Source: Acidobacteriota bacterium (GTDB taxonomy: Bacteria; Acidobacteriota; Vicinamibacteria; Vicinamibacterales; JACQTH01). Taken from it: a stretch of 12,976 nucleotides of DNA. The stretch spans positions 1 to 12,976 of the forward strand of contig JACQTH010000189.1 of assembly GCA_016210935.1 (NCBI GenBank). The letters are read 5' to 3'. Positions 1 through 5,037 of this stretch are shown one piece after another (position 1 is the first letter of the stretch; every line of letters begins with the position of its first letter). The notes beneath the pieces were generated by a model. The model saw only the letters and a list, made by a program, of their open reading frames with translations, was not told the DNA's origin and searched no databases. The position numbers were made by a program, and so were the translations under genes.

Positions 1-2529
1 CAGGTCGGCCAGACCCCGGCGCGGGCCGGGCAGACGTATCAGATCAGCGTGCGCGCCGTGGGCCGGCTGACCGAGCCGGAGGAGTTCGAGCGGATCGTCG
101 TCAAACGCGGAGACGACGGCTCGCTCGTGCGCCTCAGCGAGGTCGGACGCACCGAGCTCGGCGCCGAGAACTACACCACGACGCTCCGCTTCAACGGCGT
201 CGAGGCCAACGGCTTTGCGGTCATCCAGCTTCCGTCGGCGAACACGCTCGAGGTGTACCGCAACGTCGTCGCGGAGCTCGATCGGTTGTCCCGGCGATTC
301 CCCCCGGGCTTGAAGCATCAGGTGGCGTTCGAGACCTCGACGGTCGTCTCGGAATCGATTCGTGAGGTGCTGCTGACGCTGCTGGCGGCGATTACCCTCG
401 TCATCCTCGTCATCTTTCTCTTCCTGCAGAACTGGCGCAGCACGCTGATCCCGGCGGTCACGATCCCGGTCTCGCTCATTGGCGCGTTCGTGTTCGTGAA
501 GCTGTTCTCTTTCTCGATCAACACGCTGACGCTCTTTGGCATCACGCTGGCCACCGGTCTCGTCGTCGACGATGCGATCGTCGTCATCGAGAACATCGCG
601 CGCCACATTCACGAGTACGGCCGCACGGCGCGCGAGGCCGCCTCCGCAGCGATGAGTGAAGTGACGGGCGCGGTCATCGCGACGACGCTCGTGCTGGCCG
701 CCGTCTTCGTGCCGGTCGCGCTCTTTCCGGGCACGACAGGCCGGCTGTACCAGCAGTTCGCGCTGACGATCACGTTTTCCATGATCATCTCGACCTTCAT
801 GGCGCTGACGCTGACGCCGGCGTTGTCGGCGCGCCTTCTGGGCAGAGAGCGGCCAAAGGGCCTCTTCTTCCGCGGCGTAAATCGCGTGATCGATGGAGGC
901 ACCGCATGGCTGGTTCGGACGCTGCGGGTGCTGATTCGGTGGCGCCTGGCGGTTGCCGTGCTCTTCGCCGCGCTCCTGAGCGCGACGTGGTGGGTCTACG
1001 GCAAAGTCCCCCGCGGCTTCGTCCCCGAAGAGGACCAGGGCTACATCATGGTGGTCGTGCAGGCGCCGCCGGCCGCCTCGCTCGATTACACGACGAACAT
1101 CCTCAAGCAGGCGGAAGGCGTACTGGCCGCGACCCCGGAGATCGATCGTATCTTCTCGGTCGGCGGGTTCAGCTTTGCGGGATCGGCGCCGAACTTCGGG
1201 ATGCTGTTTGCCAGCCTGAAGCCGTTCGCGCAGCGAGAAGGCGATGAGCATTCCGCGCGCGCGGTCGTGGGAACACTCTTCGGCGGCCTCGGCACGATTT
1301 CCGGAGCCCTCGTGTTTCCATTCCTGCCGCCGTCGATCATCGGCCTGGGCCAGTTTGGCGGATTCCAGTACGAGCTGCTCGACCAGACGGGCGGGCCGAT
1401 CGAAAACCTGGCCAACACGGCACGGACCCTCGTGATGCAGGGCAACCAGACGCCAGGTCTCACCGCTGTGTTCAATACGTTCACGGCCAGCGATCCACAG
1501 CTCCTCGTCACGATCGATCGTGAACGCGTGAAGACGCTCGGGCTGTCAATGCGCGATGTCACGGATACGCTGCAGGTGCTGATGGGATCGGCGTACGTGA
1601 ACGACTTCGACTTCAACAACCGCGCGTACCGCGTCTACGTTCAGGCGGATCAGCAGTTTCGATCGGACCCGCAGGACATGACGCGCTATCAAGTGCGAAC
1701 CATGAGCGGGGCGATGGTGCCGCTATCATCCGTGATCAAGGTGACCGAGACGACGTCGCCGCCGGTGATCTTTCACTACAACCTGTTCCGATCGACATCG
1801 ATCACCGGATCGGCGGCGCCCGGGTACAGCTCGGGGCAGGCGATTCAGGCGATGGAGGAGCTTTCGGCGCGCGTCCTGCCGCCGGGCATGAGCTACGCCT
1901 GGTCGGGCATCTCGGCCGAGGAAATCAAGGCCGGCCGCCAGGCGATCGTGATCTTCGGCCTGGGGCTGCTGCTGGCGTACCTGACGCTGGCCGGGCAGTA
2001 CGAAAGCCTGACGCTGCCGTTCATCATCATGCTGGCGGTGCCGCTCGGCGTGCTCGGGGCGCTGTTCGCGCAGTGGTCGCGCGGCCTGATCAACGACGTC
2101 TACTGCCAGATTGGTCTCGTGATGCTGATCGGCTTGTCGGCCAAGAACGGGATTCTGATCGTCGAATTCGCCGAGCAGCTTCGACGCCGGGGGATGACGA
2201 TCGCCCAGGCCGCCGTCGAGGCGGCACGTATCCGGCTGCGGCCGATCCTGATGACGTCGCTCGCCTTCATCCTCGGCGTGCTGCCGCTCGTCGTCGCGTC
2301 AGGCGCCGGGCAGGAAAGCCGGCATTCGGTCGGGACGGCAGTCTTCGGCGGCATGATTGCCGCGACGTTTCTCAACATGGCCTTCATTCCGGTCTTGTAC
2401 GTCGTGGTGAAGACGATTGTGGAGCGGCAGGGCCCTGATCTTCCGCCTACAGGCGGAAGCCACGAAGAAGTACGGGGCGGAAGCCACGAAGAAGCGCGGG
2501 GCGGAAGCCACGAAGAGGGGCCGGCATGA
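1..2529 (+). CDS. RND (HAE1/AcrB-type) efflux pump inner-membrane subunit, 5'-truncated by window
   Basis: Inner-membrane proton-driven drug exporter of the AcrB/MexB family. The frame is open from base 1, and its first visible residues align by eye with AcrB near residue 230, so roughly 200-230 N-terminal residues lie outside the window. The GTG at 49 is internal, not the start. Visible: the conserved VDDAIVV segment of TM4 with the paired aspartates (codons 568-573), the GLSAKNGILIVEFAEQ segment of TM10 with the relay lysine (codon 2143-2145), the FLFLQNWR motif before TM3, and periplasmic porter and docking segments between. The proton-relay residues are therefore intact. The last about 30 residues are not family-like: three GGSHEE-type 8-residue repeats encoded by a DNA repeat array. 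The stop overlaps the start of the TolC-family gene (ATGA, 2526-2529), so the two are probably co-translated. Substrate is not predictable. Family confidence is very high. Confidence 0.97.
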   Translation, partial: QVGQTPARAGQTYQISVRAVGRLTEPEEFERIVVKRGDDGSLVRLSEVGRTELGAENYTTTLRFNGVEANGFAVIQLPSANTLEVYRNVVAELDRLSRRFPPGLKHQVAFETSTVVSESIREVLLTLLAAITLVILVIFLFLQNWRSTLIPAVTIPVSLIGAFVFVKLFSFSINTLTLFGITLATGLVVDDAIVVIENIARHIHEYGRTAREAASAAMSEVTGAVIATTLVLAAVFVPVALFPGTTGRLYQQFALTITFSMIISTFMALTLTPALSARLLGRERPKGLFFRGVNRVIDGGTAWLVRTLRVLIRWRLAVAVLFAALLSATWWVYGKVPRGFVPEEDQGYIMVVVQAPPAASLDYTTNILKQAEGVLAATPEIDRIFSVGGFSFAGSAPNFGMLFASLKPFAQREGDEHSARAVVGTLFGGLGTISGALVFPFLPPSIIGLGQFGGFQYELLDQTGGPIENLANTARTLVMQGNQTPGLTAVFNTFTASDPQLLVTIDRERVKTLGLSMRDVTDTLQVLMGSAYVNDFDFNNRAYRVYVQADQQFRSDPQDMTRYQVRTMSGAMVPLSSVIKVTETTSPPVIFHYNLFRSTSITGSAAPGYSSGQAIQAMEELSARVLPPGMSYAWSGISAEEIKAGRQAIVIFGLGLLLAYLTLAGQYESLTLPFIIMLAVPLGVLGALFAQWSRGLINDVYCQIGLVMLIGLSAKNGILIVEFAEQLRRRGMTIAQAAVEAARIRLRPILMTSLAFILGVLPLVVASGAGQESRHSVGTAVFGGMIAATFLNMAFIPVLYVVVKTIVERQGPDLPPTGGSHEEVRGGSHEEARGGSHEEGPA
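2440..2526 (+). repeat. Palindromic repeat array A, translated as the RND pump C-terminal tail
   Basis: It opens with a perfect hairpin, CTTCCGCCT-AC-AGGCGGAAG (9 bp arms, 2 nt loop, 2440-2459). Three direct units follow, starting at 2452, 2476 and 2500, the first two exactly 24 bp. Each begins GGCGGAAGCCACGAAG and reads in frame as GGSHEEVR, GGSHEEAR and GGSHEEGPA. The unit core is the reverse complement of the array at 2541-2623. The third unit diverges to AGAGGGG, which serves as the likely ribosome binding site of the next gene. REP-like by structure; the family name is unknown to me. Confidence 0.9.
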
Positions 2530-2550
2530 TCAGTCCACTCGTGGCTTCCG
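2502..2550 (+). promoter_or_regulatory. Hairpin presenting the RBS and start codon of the TolC-family gene in its loop
   Basis: CGGAAGCCACGA (2502-2513) is perfectly complementary to TCGTGGCTTCCG (2539-2550), giving a 12 bp stem with a 25 nt loop. The loop holds a purine-rich Shine-Dalgarno-like run (GAGGGG, about 2515-2520), the upstream stop and the ATG at 2526. Seen directly: the complementarity and the spacing. Inferred: the fold would influence translational coupling, because ribosomes finishing the pump gene must pass through the 5' arm. Confidence 0.6.
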
Positions 2551-3887
2551 GCTTCAGCCGGAAAGTCTTCGTGGCTTCCGGCTTCAGCCGGAAAGTCTTC
2601 GTGGCTTCCGGCTTCAGCCGGAAGTTGGCCGGCGTTCTCCTGCTCGTTGCGATTGCGCACCCGGTCGGCGCACAGCCTCCGGCGATGGAGCGGGTGACGT
2701 TCGACGAAGCGGTCCGCCGCGCGGTTGAACGGCATCCGTCGGTGGCGGCCGCCGCGGCGCAGATTGTCCGCGCCGACGCGGCGCTCCGCCTGACGCGATC
2801 CACCACCCGCCCCACGATCGACGCCTCGATCACCAGCACGACGTTGAATCGTGGCGTGAAATTCGAAGAGTTCACCGTGACGCCGCAGACCCAGATCTCG
2901 TCGACCGTGAACCTCGCGATGCCGCTCTTCGCCCCCGCGGACTGGGCGCGCCGCATGCAGGCGCAGGATACGCGCGCCATTGCTGAGTTGAGCGTCGCGG
3001 AAGCACGACGGCAGATCGCGCTCGCCGCCGCCGACGCGTATCTCTCGATCCTGGCGCGCCGGCGGGTCGTCGAAGCGAACGAACGCGCGCGGGACGTCGC
3101 GCGGGCGCATTATGACTTCGCCCATCAGCAGCAGGTCGCCGGCGCCGGGAGCCTGCTGAACGAGCTGCGGGCGCAGGAGTCGCTGTCGAGCGACGAAGTG
3201 CTCGTCGAGTCCGCGCGGCTCGCCCTCTATCGCGCGCAGGAAGCGCTGGGCGTGCTGATGGCCGCCGACGGGCCGGTGGATGCGGCGGAAGAACCGGTGT
3301 TCGAGATTCCCGCCGACAGGCCGGCCGAACCGGGCGGCGCGTTCCTGCCGTTCCGCTCGGATCTCAAACTGTTCGCCGCGAGAGAGGAGGCGGCCGGCCG
3401 CGCCGTCCGCGACAGCTCGAAGGATTACTGGCCGTCGCTCAGCGGCATCTTTCAAACGCAGACGATCACCCCGTCACCATTCTTTCTGCCGGGCAAGAGC
3501 TGGCGCGCGCTCGTCATCGGCACCGTCCCCATTTTCGACAGCGGACGACGAGCCGCGGACCGCCAGACCCGAGAGGCGGCGCAGCAGGAAGCACGGGCGA
3601 CCGCGGCCGGCGGCCTCACGCAGGCCCGATCCGAAGTGCGCGCGGCGCGCGAAGCGATTCAAAGCGCCGAACGGGCGCTCGGCAGCGCACGCGCGGCCGC
3701 CGATCAGGCGCGGCGCGTGCTGGAGATCGTCAACGTGAGCGTTCGCGCCGGCGCCGCCACGAACATCGAGGTAATCGACGCCGAGCGCCGCGCGCGGGAC
3801 GCTGATACCGCTGCCGCCGTGGCCGAGGATGCCCTTCGTCGCGCTCGTCTGGAGCTGCTGACCGGGCTGGGGCAGTTCCCGAAGTAG
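2526..3887 (+). CDS. TolC-family outer-membrane efflux channel with repeat-encoded N-terminus
   Basis: Outer-membrane factor that completes the tripartite efflux pump with the RND subunit encoded just upstream. The 453-residue length and the two repeated alpha-helical OEP halves (about residues 55-240 and 265-450), rich in Ala/Arg/Glu heptad-like helices and ending in a typical LLTGLGQFPK, fit the family. A Sec signal follows: charged RK, hydrophobic LAGVLLLVAIAHPVGA, likely cleaved before QPP near residue 50. Residues 6-33 are nearly three copies of VASGFSRKVF, encoded by a 30 bp DNA repeat, giving an unusually long leader. ATG 2526 has a GAGGGG element 5 nt upstream and overlaps the pump stop. 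In-frame GTG codons at 2541, 2571 and 2601 are alternatives; GTG 2601 would give a standard signal peptide of about 23 residues. Function is confident, exact start less so. Confidence 0.93.
   Translation: MISPLVASGFSRKVFVASGFSRKVFVASGFSRKLAGVLLLVAIAHPVGAQPPAMERVTFDEAVRRAVERHPSVAAAAAQIVRADAALRLTRSTTRPTIDASITSTTLNRGVKFEEFTVTPQTQISSTVNLAMPLFAPADWARRMQAQDTRAIAELSVAEARRQIALAAADAYLSILARRRVVEANERARDVARAHYDFAHQQQVAGAGSLLNELRAQESLSSDEVLVESARLALYRAQEALGVLMAADGPVDAAEEPVFEIPADRPAEPGGAFLPFRSDLKLFAAREEAAGRAVRDSSKDYWPSLSGIFQTQTITPSPFFLPGKSWRALVIGTVPIFDSGRRAADRQTREAAQQEARATAAGGLTQARSEVRAAREAIQSAERALGSARAAADQARRVLEIVNVSVRAGAATNIEVIDAERRARDADTAAAVAEDALRRARLELLTGLGQFPK
2541..2623 (+). repeat. Palindromic repeat array B (30 bp unit, 2.8 copies) inside the TolC leader
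   Basis: Two identical 30 bp units (2541-2570, 2571-2600) and a partial third (2601-2623). Each contains the perfect palindrome TTCCGGCT-TC-AGCCGGAA, preceded by GTGGC. The unit length is a multiple of three, so the frame stays open and each unit adds ten residues (VASGFSRKVF). Orientation is opposite to array A, so the two arrays together form a large imperfect inverted repeat around the gene junction. Confidence 0.95.
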
Positions 3888-3894
3888 CGTTCAA

Positions 3895-3914
3895 GGCTCG
3901 CCTGAAGGCGGAAG
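3895..3914. repeat. Single palindromic repeat copy between convergent tolC-type and PIN genes
   Basis: CGCCT-GA-AGGCG (3899-3910) forms a short stem, extended by GGCT (3895-3898) against AGCC (3913-3916) across a small bulge, and is followed by CACGA as in array A. It lies in the 45 bp gap between the TolC-family stop and the stop of the opposing PIN gene, where it could end transcription from either side. There is no T-run, so intrinsic terminator function is only an inference. Confidence 0.6.
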
Positions 3915-3932
3915 CCACGACCGCCGCGCTCA

Positions 3933-4319
3933 TTACCACACCGTGCGGCCCGGATACTGCGTGATGAGGGGATCGGGCGTCAGAATCGTCAGACCGTGCA
4001 CGATCGACTGGCTGACGAGCATCCGATCGAAGGGATCGCGGTGCAGAGCGGGGAGGCGTGAAAGGTGAAGGGCTGATTCCTCGTCGATCGCCAGCGAGGC
4101 GATCAGATGAGACTCACGCTGCTCGCGTACGAACTGTTGCGGGGGGGCCGGCAGTGGGAGCTTGCCGCTGGCGTGCTTCACGACAATCTCCCACGCGGAG
4201 GCCGCACTGAGGTAGACCTCGTTGTCGGGCGCGCGATAGGCATCGACGACCCGTTTCGGCAGGTCGCGCGCGCCGCCGATGATCCAAAGAAAGGTACAGG
4301 TATCGAGCAGGAGCTTCAT
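3933..4319 (-). CDS. PIN-domain ribonuclease toxin (VapC-like) of a type II toxin-antitoxin pair
   Basis: 128-residue PIN-domain protein; such toxins are Mg2+-dependent RNases held inactive by the partner antitoxin. Acidic active-site candidates are visible in the usual order: Asp6 in LLLDTCTFLW, Glu44 in SAASAWEIVVK, Asp95/Asp98 in HRDPFDRMLVSQS, and Asp116 in ILTPDPLI. The RDPFDRML block is typical of the COG3744 PIN subgroup usually paired with Phd/YefM antitoxins. The length is normal and all the residues are present, so the gene looks intact. It follows the antitoxin gene on the same strand after a 100 bp gap that contains a hairpin; direct overlap or a few bases is the usual arrangement. 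The sequence just before the ATG (CCTGT) offers no Shine-Dalgarno, and no ATG or GTG occurs in frame back to the stop at 4413. The cellular RNA target cannot be read from sequence. Confidence 0.92.
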   Translation of the reverse strand: MKLLLDTCTFLWIIGGARDLPKRVVDAYRAPDNEVYLSAASAWEIVVKHASGKLPLPAPPQQFVREQRESHLIASLAIDEESALHLSRLPALHRDPFDRMLVSQSIVHGLTILTPDPLITQYPGRTVW

Positions 4320-4322
4320 ACA

Positions 4323-4399
4323 GGCTACGGGCTTCAGGCTCCAGGAACGCGGATTTCGGTGCCATCTCGCCGAAGCCCGAAGCCTGTCACCCCGTAGCC
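4323..4399. repeat. Hairpin-forming sequence in the antitoxin-toxin gap
   Basis: GGCTACGGG (4323-4331) pairs perfectly with CCCGTAGCC (4391-4399), and inside it CAGGCT (4335-4340) pairs with AGCCTG (4381-4386). The repeated GGCTTC/GAAGCC words resemble the other palindromic repeats in this window. It fills most of the 100 bp between antitoxin stop and toxin start. It may be an insertion that separates the pair, or an RNA element that sets the toxin-to-antitoxin ratio. Confidence 0.7.
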
Positions 4400-4419
4400 A
4401 GAAGCGTGTTTCTCAGGTT

Positions 4420-4785
4420 TTAAACCTTGGTCCCACGGCTCTTGGTGCGACTCTTCGTGCGCTTCCCGCCAGCACGCGGCACGGCTCCATAGGGTTCAGA
4501 GGGCGGCGCTTCAGCGACTTTCCACGCACCTGACCGGCTGGTCGCGCGCGCGCCGTCGTCGAACACATCCAGAAGATCGTCCGGTAGCGGATCGAAGAAA
4601 GACGCGGGAACCTCGAAGCCCTCCGCGCCGCCAATCGGCCGTGGCGCAGCCGGCGCAGCCACGACCGGCCGCAGCTCGGCCACCGGCCGGTTCCGGTTGC
4701 AGATCAGTACCCGCTCGCCTTTCGCTGCCGCCTCCAGGTACTCGGAAAGCTTGGCCTTGGCTTCATAGATATTGACCACAATCAT
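4420..4785 (-). CDS. Phd/YefM-family antitoxin with basic C-terminal extension
   Basis: DNA-binding antitoxin expected to neutralise the PIN toxin and repress its own promoter. The N-terminal 40-45 residues carry the family pattern: VNIYEAKAKLSEYLEAAAKGERVLI followed by RNRPVAELRPV. The middle (EGFEVPASFFDPLPDDLLDVFDD) resembles the toxin-wrapping segment often seen in such antitoxins. The C-terminus is an unusual lysine/arginine-rich tail with a doubled TKSR motif. At 121 residues it is longer than the usual 75-90. ATG 4785 is chosen because a TTGACA-17-CATAAT promoter places the transcription start there and no Shine-Dalgarno precedes it. ATG 4791, two codons upstream, is the alternative but would lie before the predicted transcript start. 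Longer in-frame upstream extension to about 5007 runs through repeats and the promoter and is rejected. Confidence 0.87.
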   Translation of the reverse strand: MIVVNIYEAKAKLSEYLEAAAKGERVLICNRNRPVAELRPVVAAPAAPRPIGGAEGFEVPASFFDPLPDDLLDVFDDGARATSRSGAWKVAEAPPSEPYGAVPRAGGKRTKSRTKSRGTKV

Positions 4786-4821
4786 GACCATGATTATGGT
4801 CCAGATCAAGGAGGATGTCAA
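4775..4821 (-). promoter_or_regulatory. Sigma70-like promoter and operator palindrome of the toxin-antitoxin operon
   Basis: On the minus strand the -35 box TTGACA (4821-4816, consensus) is followed by a 17 bp spacer and the -10 box CATAAT (4798-4793, 5 of 6). Overlapping it is an inverted repeat at 4775-4800: 12 bp arms with one mismatch around a 2 bp centre, core AATCATG-AC-CATGATT. Phd/YefM antitoxins typically autorepress through such palindromes. The palindrome covers the -10 and both candidate ATGs, so binding would block polymerase. The predicted start of transcription, 7 nt after the -10, falls on A4785 of the ATG. Confidence 0.8.
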
Positions 4822-4838
4822 GAATTCGGTGCTACCGC

Positions 4839-4881
4839 TGCACGGGAAATGTGATCGTTTTGTACACGTTCTAGCCGTGCA
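4839..4881. repeat. Short inverted repeat upstream of the toxin-antitoxin promoter
   Basis: TGCACGG (4839-4845) and CCGTGCA (4875-4881) are perfect complements separated by 29 nt. It is one of three inverted repeats in the gene-free stretch 4801-5035, in which I see no coding potential longer than about 20 codons with a plausible start. Its role is unknown. Confidence 0.45.
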
Positions 4882-4888
4882 AGTACGG

Positions 4889-4952
4889 GTAACGAAGCTT
4901 CGCCTCAAACCGCCGAGTGACGGCCCCGCGGTGTACGGCGAACCTTCGTTAC
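4889..4952. repeat. Inverted repeat with 16 bp arms, intergenic
   Basis: GTAACGAAGCTTCGCC (4889-4904) matches the reverse complement of GGCGAACCTTCGTTAC (4937-4952) at 15 of 16 positions, with a 32 nt interior. It could fold as a long hairpin in RNA or be the ends of a very small non-autonomous element. There is no T-run. It does not match the integron attC core pattern when checked by eye. Confidence 0.7.
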
Positions 4953-4976
4953 TAGGCGGCCGCGGAGCGCCCGCTA

Positions 4977-5037
4977 AGACAGCTTCTAAAGCCGAAACTT
5001 GCCTCATTCGGAAGGGAATCGGCTTTAGAAGATGTCT
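4977..5037. repeat. Inverted repeat with 19 bp arms overlapping the S10 peptidase stop codon
   Basis: Arms AGACAGCTTCTAAAGCCGA (4977-4995) and TCGGCTTTAGAAGATGTCT (5019-5037) pair at 18 of 19 positions around a 23 nt loop; the inner 13 bp are perfect. The right arm covers two bases of the peptidase stop (TAG, 5038-5036 on the minus strand), so the structure forms at the very end of that mRNA and could act as terminator or 3' stabiliser. The A/T-rich CTTCTAAAGCC word stands out from the GC-rich neighbourhood, which suggests an inserted element. Confidence 0.75.

Noticed and set aside
2440..2623. CRISPR-like array
   Set aside because: The units are contiguous with no unique spacers of constant length and no cas genes; they are palindromic tandem repeats.
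2100..3455. Long open frame on the minus strand (451 codons) opposite the pump and TolC genes
   Set aside because: Its translation is Arg-rich with no recognisable domain and crosses the reverse of two clear genes; it is open because of GC-rich codon bias on the other strand.
4816..4873. Plus-strand small ORF (19 codons) starting ATG 4815 after an AAGGAGG-like element
   Set aside because: It has a good ribosome-binding-like sequence but overlaps the minus -35 box, ends after 19 codons and encodes nothing recognisable; one stand-alone match is weak evidence.
4889..4952. Integron attC site
   Set aside because: The arms do not end in the RYYYAAC/GTTRRRY core pattern, and no integrase or cassette series is present.
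4786..5007. Upstream extension of the antitoxin reading frame
   Set aside because: It would run through the promoter and inverted repeats; the antitoxin fold begins at the VNIYEAK segment directly after ATG 4785.
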